Positions 44,856-52,969 of a DNA stretch of 64,000 nucleotides are shown piece by piece. A model generated the notes under the pieces. The model had not been told where the DNA came from. It made no database searches and saw only the letters and a program-made list of their open reading frames with translations. Within the stretch, counting starts at the first letter, position 1; each line of letters opens with the position of its first letter. The position numbers and the translations under genes were made by a program. Source of the stretch: Maribellus sp. YY47 (GTDB taxonomy: Bacteria > Bacteroidota > Bacteroidia > Bacteroidales > Prolixibacteraceae); assembly GCF_023111095.1 (NCBI RefSeq), contig NZ_JALGYW010000021.1, positions 26,897 to 90,896 of the forward strand. The letters run 5' to 3'.

Positions 44856-46370
44856 TCAGGAGATTTTTCCCTGGCTTTTGATTCGCCCGTTTTCCAGCTC
44901 CAATGCATGCGTGATACATCCCGGAATTTCCTCTTTGCGGTGCGTTACGTAAATCATGGTGGTTGAATCGTTCCCGCAAATTTGATCGAGCAAGCCGATA
45001 AAACGCCGGGTATGTTCAGAGTCAAGGCCCTGACACGGTTCATCAAGGATCAGCAGGTCGGGAGACTTTACCAGCGCCCGCGCTAAAAGTATAGTTCGCT
45101 GCTCGCCCAACGAAGCATGTAAAAAAGACGCTTCCCCGATATTTTCCATTCCCAGCATTTCGAGCCACTGCTTAGCTTTTGTATGTTGTATTTTCGAATT
45201 CGTGGTATTGAATCCAACCTCATCTTTAAAACCCGACAAAACCACATCGGCACAAGTGAGCGAATTGTAGCTTAACTCGCTACCGGCGGTCGGCTTATAC
45301 ATTCCGCGGTGCCGAAGAAAATACAAATGCAACTCGGGCGAAACAAAACCGATCTTTTCCTTTATTTCCCAAACGGTTTCACCACTCCCCCTTCTGCGGT
45401 CGAAAAGAATCAGATGATTGGAATACCCCTGCGGGTTATCGGCTGTTATCAGGCTTAGCAATGTGGTTTTTCCTGCGCCGTTGTGCCCGCTCAACACCCA
45501 TCTTTCACCCGTATTTACTTCCCAGTCAATATTGTCAAGCACCTTCTTCCCTCCGTAAGCAACCTGAACATTCGTCATTTGTACAACCTGGCGATAATTC
45601 GTTTTAGCTGTGGATAACTGAGTTAAAAGTTCAGAATTAAAAGGCTTAATGTGCAAAGGATTTCTTCTCATCAAATGCAGATACTCCTGCGCATGAACCG
45701 GAGGTTTTGTATGACCTTCATCCATCTCCACCACCCAATCGGCAAATGCGGGAATCGAAGCGGGATCGCTTACAACAAGCAGCGCCAATCCTTTTCTTTT
45801 CTGATGTTCCAGGATCGAAGAAAGAGTTTCCCGCGCATGAACATCCAATCCAATAAACGGCTGATCAAGCACCAGTAAATCAGGTTCGTTCAACAAAGCC
45901 ACTGCCAATTGTACTCTTTTACGCTCACCGTTACTTAACGACAAAATGCGTCTGTCGGATAAATACCCGATTTCAAGTTCGTCAGTAACCTTTGTAAATT
46001 CCTCTTCCTGAAGATCGGGCACTCTTCGCTTAAAAAATTCCAGCACGGTCGGTATTCCCTCGTCATTGGCACTTTCGTAGCGCTGGCCATAATACGTGGT
46101 GCGCAAACCGGCCGAAGCAATAAAGCGGTCTTGCTGCGGAACAAAAACCACGCTCTTTTTTTCAGCTATCTCAACCGCTCCATGGGTCGGATGCAAATCA
46201 CCAGCAATGAGCCGGGCTAAAGTCGTTTTTCCACTTCCGGAAGGACCGGTAACCACGACCGTCTCCCCCTTTCGGATTTCCAAACTAACCGGCTGAAGAA
46301 TGGTTTTATGGTTTGCCCGAAATTCGATGTCCTTCGCCGCTGCTATAATGGCCTGCTCCTGTAGTTTCAT
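44856..46370 (-). CDS. soluble protein with two ABC ATPase domains (ModF/PhrA-like)
   Basis: The 504-residue protein has two complete nucleotide-binding domains and no membrane helix. The first has Walker A GPSGSGKTTLARL near residue 39, signature LSNGERKRVQLA and Walker B LLVLDQPFIGLD. The second has GHNGAGKTTLLSLI near 297, a degenerate signature ASLGEQRTILLA and LLILDEPCQGLD. This matches ModF/PhrA-type proteins, whose role is unclear. It starts 15 bases after the stop of the cyclase-like gene and is the last gene of the isoprenoid operon. No permease is nearby, so it may energise an unlinked transporter or act in another ATP-driven step. Confidence 0.87.
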   Translation of the reverse strand: MKLQEQAIIAAAKDIEFRANHKTILQPVSLEIRKGETVVVTGPSGSGKTTLARLIAGDLHPTHGAVEIAEKKSVVFVPQQDRFIASAGLRTTYYGQRYESANDEGIPTVLEFFKRRVPDLQEEEFTKVTDELEIGYLSDRRILSLSNGERKRVQLAVALLNEPDLLVLDQPFIGLDVHARETLSSILEHQKRKGLALLVVSDPASIPAFADWVVEMDEGHTKPPVHAQEYLHLMRRNPLHIKPFNSELLTQLSTAKTNYRQVVQMTNVQVAYGGKKVLDNIDWEVNTGERWVLSGHNGAGKTTLLSLITADNPQGYSNHLILFDRRRGSGETVWEIKEKIGFVSPELHLYFLRHRGMYKPTAGSELSYNSLTCADVVLSGFKDEVGFNTTNSKIQHTKAKQWLEMLGMENIGEASFLHASLGEQRTILLARALVKSPDLLILDEPCQGLDSEHTRRFIGLLDQICGNDSTTMIYVTHRKEEIPGCITHALELENGRIKSQGKIS

Positions 46371-46385
46371 CCTTACTGTAAAACT

Positions 46386-48203
46386 TCAATTTTTAACGGA
46401 TTCACCAGCAAACAGTTCATCGGTACGGCAAAGCGCTTCCAGGTAGGAAGTAACGGGATATAACTTTTCGTCGTACCAAAGCGAGGCAAAATAAAGCCCG
46501 ATAGGCGCCGGTTTAAACCCGTTTTTCTGAATATACGTTTCAAGCCAGCGGTGGCCCTTCTTGCAAACAGCTGTATTTTCGTTCGAAACCAGCGCAGAAA
46601 CCGCCAAAGAAGTTTCTTCAATGGTTCCCGGAATATTTTTTCTGCCTCCCCAGCTTCCGTCAGCATTCTGTGCTGAGATTAAAAAAGCCTGTCCTTTTGC
46701 GATTAAACGCGTTAGTTTATTTTTATTGGATTCTGAAAGCCAACTGTGCGTTAAAGCATCCTTTAAATAAGTGACTACTTTTGCGGTTCCGTAAACCGGA
46801 TTGGAATGATCCCCGGTCAACTGATTTCCAAACCAAAGCGGCAGCCAGCTTCCATTTTCCGATTGCTTGTTCTCCAGGTATTTTAAGGCACGTTCAAAAA
46901 TGGCTTTCAACGCGCGCACATCCTTGTTTCTTATTTCCTCCCGATAGGTTTCCAACACCGCCGATACCGCCAGTAGACAGTGTCCGGTTAAGTCAGCACA
47001 ACTCTGATCGAAAGGCAGTTTTCCCCATCCGCGCGAAAAAGTCGGGAATCCACCATCGCTGTTTTGCAGACTCTTCAACCATCTGGCTCCGTCCAGAATT
47101 TCCTTTTTCACCTGACGTTCCGGTTCAAGATTCAGCAGCGCCAAAATTACTCCGGGAGTATCATCTCCATCCGGAACTGAACCTGAGAAACTGGTCCAGC
47201 CCCAACCACCGGGACCGGTGCCATTAAACGGATGAACCCGGTCGTTCTGGATCAGTTTAAAATGGTCGGCAATATCGTCTTCCTGGTCGGTGGTCATAAA
47301 ACCACTTAAATTCGCACGAAAAGCTTTTACCGAAAGCGATGTAACCCAGGTTGACAAATCCACATCAATCGGCCAGCCTCCGTCTTCGCGTTGTGTACGT
47401 TTTAAAAACTGAATTCCTTTTTTCACCACCTCGGTATCGGCAAAACCGGAATTGATCAAACTCAACGCAACAAAAGCCGTTAAAGGAATGGCCTCCAGAA
47501 ACCCACCACTCTCGGGTAACATGCGATGCAAAATATTCATCGCTTTTTTGATGGAAAATCTCCGCACCAACCGCCAGAACAAGTTTGATTTTTTCTTTTT
47601 GAAAACAACAATTCCTACTGCTACCAGCGCCGGAATGGCATAACTCACCACACTCAAATTCAGCAACCGGTAAAATTGCCTTGGCAGAAGAGAAAGCTCA
47701 AAAGGCAGTTGAGGAATATGATTGAACGCATCTTCTCCCGGCACACCACACAGTCCGCACATCGCCAGAATCGGCACCGAAAAAGTGTAGTCTTTCTGAT
47801 AGTGCGCCAAAATAAATTCAGCCACTTGCGGAGAATTCACATCAATTTTCAACGTATTCAAATAACCCGCAATTTTCTGCTGCGTTACTTTGACTGCAAT
47901 TTCCTTTGCCGAATAGAGATTTAATGCCGCGTAAACCAGTAAACTGGTACTAACATTTCCCGGGCTTTCGGGAGTGTCGCCATAACTGCCATCGTTGTTG
48001 ATGTTTTGCTGCAGCCAGTAAATTCCCTTTCTGATTTCATCCGAATTATTCTGCGGATCGTCAAAATGCAGAGCAGCAACAGCCACTGCCACTCCCAGTG
48101 CACTCGACGAAAGCCGGCCTTCCCAGTACCCTTCGGGGTTGAGTTCGGAGGCCAGCATCCGGCCTACTTCGTTTAGCTGTTGATGTATCTTTTGTTTGTC
48201 CAT
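46386..48203 (-). CDS. squalene-hopene cyclase-like class II terpenoid cyclase
   Basis: The 605-residue protein aligns by motif to squalene-hopene cyclases over its full length: LNPEGYWEGRLSSSALGVAV at the N-terminus, GGWPIDVDLSTWVTSLSVKAF, and then PGGWGW followed by the acid motif D345-G-D-D348 in PDGDDTPGVILAL. This is the DxDD that protonates the substrate in class II cyclases. CADLTGHCLLA and several QW repeats (for example NADGSWGG) follow. It is slightly shorter than typical SHC (about 630-720). No squalene synthase genes are visible, so a linear polyprenyl chain from the neighbouring synthase may be the substrate. It is one base from the preceding gene. Confidence 0.84.
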   Translation of the reverse strand: MDKQKIHQQLNEVGRMLASELNPEGYWEGRLSSSALGVAVAVAALHFDDPQNNSDEIRKGIYWLQQNINNDGSYGDTPESPGNVSTSLLVYAALNLYSAKEIAVKVTQQKIAGYLNTLKIDVNSPQVAEFILAHYQKDYTFSVPILAMCGLCGVPGEDAFNHIPQLPFELSLLPRQFYRLLNLSVVSYAIPALVAVGIVVFKKKKSNLFWRLVRRFSIKKAMNILHRMLPESGGFLEAIPLTAFVALSLINSGFADTEVVKKGIQFLKRTQREDGGWPIDVDLSTWVTSLSVKAFRANLSGFMTTDQEDDIADHFKLIQNDRVHPFNGTGPGGWGWTSFSGSVPDGDDTPGVILALLNLEPERQVKKEILDGARWLKSLQNSDGGFPTFSRGWGKLPFDQSCADLTGHCLLAVSAVLETYREEIRNKDVRALKAIFERALKYLENKQSENGSWLPLWFGNQLTGDHSNPVYGTAKVVTYLKDALTHSWLSESNKNKLTRLIAKGQAFLISAQNADGSWGGRKNIPGTIEETSLAVSALVSNENTAVCKKGHRWLETYIQKNGFKPAPIGLYFASLWYDEKLYPVTSYLEALCRTDELFAGESVKN

Positions 48204-48204
48204 T

Positions 48205-49038
48205 TTATGAAAGCAAACCCAAAGTTAGCAATCCATAAAAAGAATATTCCAAATCTTTGGAAGAATCGCCATCGCCCGACAAAAAAGCGCCGTTATCGTA
48301 ATTGTCCTGAACCAGCGTCAAACAATCAGGCATCACCATCCGAAGATCGGCACCTACTTTTTTAAGCACAAAAAGCGCTACGGCCGTTGAAAGCAGATCG
48401 GCATTTCCCTGATCGCGGAACGTTTTAAATCCCTTACCTCTTTCAAAATAATTCATTAAAACGGCGGCTTCCTTGTTCACCTCTTTACCTGTCAGAAAAC
48501 ATGCAAAAAGCAACGAAGCGTAGAAACTACAGGGTAAATTTTCGTCAGGTTTGTAGAAATTAAGAAAGAGCCTTACAAAAAGATAAGCCAGCCGGTTTTT
48601 CCCGTAAAGCGCGTCAAAACTCAGCATAAAAAGGAAAAAACGATATGCAGTATTCAGGTTTTTGCCCCCTTTGCGAATCCATCTGATTAACTCAAAAAGG
48701 GATGGTTTTTTGAAGTCGTTTTCCAACATCTGGTTGATCAGCAGCAAGGAAAATTTATCGACTACTTTTTCAGATTCCGGTTGAAAAGACGAAGTGAACT
48801 TCTTCAGATTTTCCTGCTGCTTTTCCAGCTTTAGTGCTACCGAAAGCCAGCTTCCAAACAGCGAATAATACAGGTCGGGATTTCCGGCGCGGTTCGAAAA
48901 AGCACCGGTTGTATGCTGTTGTGATTTTACAAATGCCAGCACCTCCGCCTGACTCGCTTCATCGAGCAATAAAAATCCTTTTTCAATTTCGGAAATGAAC
49001 TGAAGAAATACGGGTTGGTATGCTTGTTTCCGTGCCAC
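48205..49038 (-). CDS. small alpha/alpha-barrel protein related to prenyltransferase/cyclase repeats
   Basis: The 277-residue protein starts with GTG at 49038, one base after the stop of the polyprenyl synthetase gene. Two stretches look like prenyltransferase/squalene-oxidase repeats: SQQHTTGAFSNRAGNPDLYYS near residue 55-75 and YDNGAFLSGDGDSSKDLEYSF near 250-270, each followed by a helix. The first and last repeats are clear, the middle is diverged. No DxDD is present, so it is probably not a class II cyclase by itself. It may be an accessory or half-barrel partner of the next gene's cyclase. The family is not recognised by name. Confidence 0.65.
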   Translation of the reverse strand: MARKQAYQPVFLQFISEIEKGFLLLDEASQAEVLAFVKSQQHTTGAFSNRAGNPDLYYSLFGSWLSVALKLEKQQENLKKFTSSFQPESEKVVDKFSLLLINQMLENDFKKPSLFELIRWIRKGGKNLNTAYRFFLFMLSFDALYGKNRLAYLFVRLFLNFYKPDENLPCSFYASLLFACFLTGKEVNKEAAVLMNYFERGKGFKTFRDQGNADLLSTAVALFVLKKVGADLRMVMPDCLTLVQDNYDNGAFLSGDGDSSKDLEYSFYGLLTLGLLS

Positions 49039-49039
49039 G

Positions 49040-50611
49040 TTATGCTTTGAATACTTTACCCATTACACCGTACAAACTCAGGCGCAATTTCCGGTTCTCC
49101 AATTGGTTGAGCCCGGCGTAACACTTTTGGACATATTCATCCAGGTATTGATCTGCCGATTTCTCTGTCTCATACACTTTGAAACTCTCCAACAGTAAAT
49201 CAAAACTATCCGTTTGAATGATTTCTGAAAACGTGGGAGAATGTCCGTTGATACTTTGTTTTAGCAGCGACAACAGGAAAGGAAAATCAAAAGCATGCTT
49301 CTTATCGTTGGTCTCACGGAGTTCGTTCAGATCGTCGCGGATCTGGTAGGCAATTCCAAAATATTCAGCAAACTGAGAAAGAACAGACAACTCACTTTCC
49401 GATGCATTTCCGGCAATGGCGCCGGTTAATAGCGCGACTTTCACAGCCTCTCCGGTTTTTTGCTCAAAGATTTTCAAAACCTCTTCCACCGATTTTTGTG
49501 CGATATTCTGTTGTAACAGGATGTCAGCCCCCTGCCCTTCCGACAAATTCAGGTGCGAGGTAGCTACCACTTTCAAACATTCTGCTTTTACTTTTGAATC
49601 GCACGGAACGCCAGCCAGCAACTGATAACCCTTTCCGATCAAATAATCGCCGATGTTAATCGCCACCGGGATTCCGGCTGTTTTATGCAACGCCGGCTGA
49701 TCGTAACGAAAATCCTCATCGTCCTGAATATCATCGTGCACAAGCGATGCTTTGTGAAAACACTCGATGATCACTGCCAGCGCCTGCTGCACTTCCTCCG
49801 AAATTTCGCCGGAATACGATTGATAAGCCAGCAATGCCAGTAAAGGACGCATCCGTTGTCCGCCCAAAGCCATAGTCGCCCGGGCCAGTTTTTCTGTCTC
49901 AGTGGTTCCTTTGAAGTATTTTTTCAGGTTCTCTTCCGTAAAATATTCTTCCACCTGGTTTCGGATCATCGAAACCGAAAGTGGCCTTGATTCTGTTTTT
50001 TCAGTGATCTGATCAATCTCTGAAAACAACCAGTCGTAATCGAGTGAAGTATTGCTGCAACCATCAAACAACAACGGCAAGCCAATGACCGGAACAGCGG
50101 CCCGCGAAACCGGCTCAAACGAATTTTGCAAAACCGGCATACAACTTACACCGATCACCGCATCAATCGAACCTTCTTCCACCAGGCCGATGGCAACCGT
50201 TGTTCCCTCGGCCACCAGTGTTGAATAGCCCAGTTCTTCGGCTTTTCCCAGAATATCGTCGATCTGACAACCTTTGCATCCGGCGCAGATCAGTCCCAGT
50301 TCATCAAAAACTCCTTTACACTGAAGGTTATTCCGGAGACACTGCGGCAACAGCAGCAAACGACGGTGAAACGGTGTTGCACTCACCACCTCGCGCCAGG
50401 TTTCGTTCCCCAGCAAAACAATGGTAAAATCAAGAAACTCCTCATCCATATTCAGCTGAGACAGCAGTTCCCTCGACTTTGCCTCCAGCAACTCAAAAGA
50501 AGCCGGTGGCAGAATTTTATTCTGTTCAGCAAACAAAACGACTTCCTTCCGCAACAATTCGCGGATTCGCTTGTCCTTCGGGACTTTCAATATGCGTTTT
50601 TTTGCCTTCAT
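49040..50611 (-). CDS. fusion of DUF116 and polyprenyl synthetase
   Basis: The 523-residue protein has two parts. Residues about 60-190 match DUF116, with cysteines 91, 98, 109, 112 and 115 (in QCLRNNLQC and CAGCKGC) plus 157 and 185, probably a metal or iron-sulfur site. Residues about 225-510 are a trans-polyprenyl synthetase: GGQRMRP at 250-256, first Asp-rich motif D293-D-I-Q-D297 in HDDIQD, and a second motif that reads D426-D-L-N-E430 where DDxxD is usual. Such synthases make farnesyl to longer all-trans diphosphates. The combination in one chain is unusual and joins a likely redox-active domain to chain synthesis. Confidence 0.87.
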   Translation of the reverse strand: MKAKKRILKVPKDKRIRELLRKEVVLFAEQNKILPPASFELLEAKSRELLSQLNMDEEFLDFTIVLLGNETWREVVSATPFHRRLLLLPQCLRNNLQCKGVFDELGLICAGCKGCQIDDILGKAEELGYSTLVAEGTTVAIGLVEEGSIDAVIGVSCMPVLQNSFEPVSRAAVPVIGLPLLFDGCSNTSLDYDWLFSEIDQITEKTESRPLSVSMIRNQVEEYFTEENLKKYFKGTTETEKLARATMALGGQRMRPLLALLAYQSYSGEISEEVQQALAVIIECFHKASLVHDDIQDDEDFRYDQPALHKTAGIPVAINIGDYLIGKGYQLLAGVPCDSKVKAECLKVVATSHLNLSEGQGADILLQQNIAQKSVEEVLKIFEQKTGEAVKVALLTGAIAGNASESELSVLSQFAEYFGIAYQIRDDLNELRETNDKKHAFDFPFLLSLLKQSINGHSPTFSEIIQTDSFDLLLESFKVYETEKSADQYLDEYVQKCYAGLNQLENRKLRLSLYGVMGKVFKA

Positions 50612-50614
50612 TTT

Positions 50615-51790
50615 CTATCCGTAAGCGCCCAAGCCAAAAAATGCGCGTTTTTTGGCAAAGCGGTAAATCCATCCTTTCTCCGGCACCGGAACTCCCGAAC
50701 CGTGACTCGGAACCGGCGGCATAGCCCTTAAACGAGCCGCTTCGTTTTCCCTGCCGGAAGAATCAGTGGCTTTGTGTTGCTCTGCCACATCCACCAGCCA
50801 GTTGGGATCTTCCATCACAATACAACCCGTGGTTTTGTGCGGAATATCATTGCGCAAGGTCTTCAAAAAAGCAGATTCGCTGTATATCTTTTCCAGCGGT
50901 TTGTCGTTCACATTTTCGGCAGCAAACTGAATAACCGGGCAAGGTTCCACATAACCAGAGGCATTGATGTGGTGACTTAATCCGGTAGCAGCCGGGCAAA
51001 GTCCGTTGCCATCCTGGTCCCAGTAGGCATCGATAATGGCAATATCGAATTGCGAACGGGCATCTACCATAAACTGCCGCAATTTTTGGATTTCAGCTTT
51101 ATCCAAGGCCAGTTCAACGCTTGAATCGGCTCCCACCGGGCGGTAAATGTAGTACCAGAGGTAAGCCACATTTTTTTGAATCAGCGAGTTGATAAAATCT
51201 GCCGACAAAGCCAGATCGATGTTCGATTTACAAACACTCATCGCCACGCCGGTAATCAAGCCTGCGTTGGTTGCATTTTCAACGGCTTCCACCGTCCGGC
51301 GAAAAACATCTTTTCCGCCCCTGCGAACATCCGCCACCACTTCATCGCCTTCAAAACTGATCAGCGGCGTTACATTTCCAAGTTTTCGAAGCTCGTCGGC
51401 CACTTCCGGAGTTAGTAAGGTTCCGTTGGTAAACAGCTGAAAATAACAATCAGGATGTTGACGCAACACCTCAAACAGCGGTTTATAGGTAAGAGGTTCG
51501 CCACCCAGGATTCCAAAAAAATACGAACCTTTTGCTTTGGTCTCTTCAATGATCCGGTTCAGCGTTTCGGGCGACATGCGGGCGTTTTTCTTTTTATGCG
51601 TCACCCAGCAGCCCTGGCAATTCAGGTTGCAGTCGTCGGTAACCGAAATAAAATGAAAAGCCGGGAAAAAATCACCCTTTTTCAATCTTCGCTGGTAACG
51701 CGCAAAACTAAGCGAGCCCTTCACCCCCATGTTGTACACAAACTTGTACAGGCATTTTCTATCGGTATTTTTAAGAATCCTTTTTATCAT
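50615..51790 (-). CDS. radical SAM enzyme with SPASM-like C-terminal cysteines
   Basis: The ATG at 51790 (391 residues) overlaps the end of the preceding gene by 20 bases; a much earlier start would overlap it far more. The radical SAM cluster motif is CNLNCQGC with Cys 54, 58 and 61, followed by FGILGGEPLTY (SAM binding). A C-terminal set of cysteines (GLCPAATG, EPCPVIQF and TTGCIVMED) suggests one auxiliary iron-sulfur cluster of SPASM or twitch type. Overall this resembles enzymes that modify peptides or, like HpnH, lipids. In an operon with prenyl synthesis and cyclisation the substrate is plausibly an isoprenoid. No precursor peptide gene is seen nearby. Confidence 0.85.
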   Translation of the reverse strand: MIKRILKNTDRKCLYKFVYNMGVKGSLSFARYQRRLKKGDFFPAFHFISVTDDCNLNCQGCWVTHKKKNARMSPETLNRIIEETKAKGSYFFGILGGEPLTYKPLFEVLRQHPDCYFQLFTNGTLLTPEVADELRKLGNVTPLISFEGDEVVADVRRGGKDVFRRTVEAVENATNAGLITGVAMSVCKSNIDLALSADFINSLIQKNVAYLWYYIYRPVGADSSVELALDKAEIQKLRQFMVDARSQFDIAIIDAYWDQDGNGLCPAATGLSHHINASGYVEPCPVIQFAAENVNDKPLEKIYSESAFLKTLRNDIPHKTTGCIVMEDPNWLVDVAEQHKATDSSGRENEAARLRAMPPVPSHGSGVPVPEKGWIYRFAKKRAFFGLGAYG

Positions 51791-52553
51791 TCTTTGTAAA
51801 ATCCAGTCCCATTTTAAATTCTTCCAGCGCTTTTCTGCGCTCCTCTTCGGCTTGTTCAACAACTCCCTGCCTGAAAATGTTGCGCCGGTTTTGATTTCGT
51901 GCATTCAGGGTGGTGAGCAGACTGCCTTTATCGATGCCGATCTTTTGCCCGTTGGGTTCGTCGCCGGCCAAAACGGTGTTTTCAGCCAGTCGCGGAAACA
52001 TAATGGCCGAAGTGGGACATGTACGTCCGCAGGCCGGGCACTGATCCTTGCAAGCCAGCGGATCGACCACTTTCAAACTTTTGCGGTCGTAACTGTAAAC
52101 ACCAAACAAGCAAAAACGGGCACATTTTCCGCAAAGCGTACACAACGACTCATCGATTACCGGAAACCACGCGGGCACATTCAAATCAGTGATCTGTACC
52201 TGGTAACGCGCTTCTCCCTTCGGAATCTGATAATCATATTCAAGCTTCGAGAAGATCTTTTCAGCCGACAGTTCCTTAAAATTCAGCACCTCAAAATCGC
52301 CCATTTCAATATGGTTCTGACGGAACATATTTTTAATAGCACGCGGATAGCAGGCCACAATGATTTTCTGCTGAAACTCCTGCCCGATCGTATTCAGCAC
52401 ATCCTTTTCATGGAGGGTCATCGCACAAAGATCCTGCAATTCAAAAATATCGGCATCGAAATTTTTCAACCCTTCAGCAATCTTATCCAGCGATTCAGCT
52501 GAGATTACATTTGCTTTGCAACGGCAAAAAAGCACACCTGTTTTTTTATCCAT
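51771..52553 (-). CDS. HdrA-like N-terminal domain plus dicluster ferredoxin
   Basis: The ATG at 52553 (260 residues) is preferred over a GTG two codons upstream. The first 100 residues resemble the start of HdrA-type electron-transfer proteins, with paired cysteines in VLFCRCKAN and single ones in DLCAMTL and VACYPR. A ferredoxin with two [4Fe-4S] motifs follows: CTLCGKCARFC and C-x3-C-x2-C-x3-C in CKDQCPACGRTCP, near residues 135-180. The C-terminus is a charged helix. It is the first gene of the leftward operon and likely feeds electrons to the radical SAM enzyme encoded next. Confidence 0.8.
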   Translation of the reverse strand: MDKKTGVLFCRCKANVISAESLDKIAEGLKNFDADIFELQDLCAMTLHEKDVLNTIGQEFQQKIIVACYPRAIKNMFRQNHIEMGDFEVLNFKELSAEKIFSKLEYDYQIPKGEARYQVQITDLNVPAWFPVIDESLCTLCGKCARFCLFGVYSYDRKSLKVVDPLACKDQCPACGRTCPTSAIMFPRLAENTVLAGDEPNGQKIGIDKGSLLTTLNARNQNRRNIFRQGVVEQAEEERRKALEEFKMGLDFTKNDKKDS

Positions 52554-52685
52554 ATACACTTTGGTAAGGCAGACTAAATAACCAAAAATTTAGGCAAAAC
52601 AAAAATGTATGCTACAGAAAAGAGGAGTAGCACAACGAATTCGAATAGAAATCGAAAATTATTGGAAAAACGGCTGGGAAAAATA

Positions 52686-52886
52686 GATAATCAACCAGAA
52701 GGAGTCGATAGTTGACCAGAAAAAATGGATAATCGATCCACAAAAATGCAAAAACGCCCCGTAGGAATGCATGGGAGAACTGAAGGAATGCACGGGAGGC
52801 GGAAGGAACGCACGGGAGGACTGAAGGAACGCATGGGAGGCTGTAGGAATGCATGAGCGGCCGGAAGGAACGCATGAGCGGCCTGT
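52686..52886. repeat. tandem array with a 20-21 bp period
   Basis: Three related units (GATAATC/GATAGTT...CCAGAA) start at 52686, 52707 and 52728, then after one degenerate unit six copies of GGAAYGCAYGRG start at 52764, 52785, 52805, 52826, 52846 and 52867. Spacings alternate between 21 and 20 bases, close to two helical turns of DNA. The last copy is followed directly by a terminator hairpin. The array lies between the pepD terminator and the start of the isoprenoid operon, so it could overlap the operon's promoter. ORFs through it give low-complexity translations and look non-coding. Confidence 0.8.
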
Positions 52887-52887
52887 C

Positions 52888-52938
52888 GCTACAAAAACAA
52901 AAGAGATGTCATCCATCAACTGACGAATGACATCTCTT
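52888..52938 (-). terminator. intrinsic terminator of pepD
   Basis: A perfect 12-bp stem (52901-52912 with 52927-52938) with a 14-base loop is followed on the minus strand by TTTGTTTTTG. It lies 31 bases past the pepD stop codon. Confidence 0.88.
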
Positions 52939-52969
52939 ACCGGAATCGACGATTAAAAATCGCCGCTCC

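Noticed and set aside
50615..51904. HpnH (adenosylhopane synthase) assignment for the radical SAM enzyme
   Set aside because: A related idea is attractive because of the cyclase, but the C-terminal cysteines and the lack of other hpn genes do not support naming it so.
52686..52886. CRISPR array
   Set aside because: The units are contiguous with no unique spacers of constant length, the repeats are imperfect, and no cas gene is present.
52612..52919. Two overlapping minus-strand ORFs through the tandem array
   Set aside because: The translations are low complexity and follow the 21-base repeat in two frames. They have no family match and overlap the pepD terminator.
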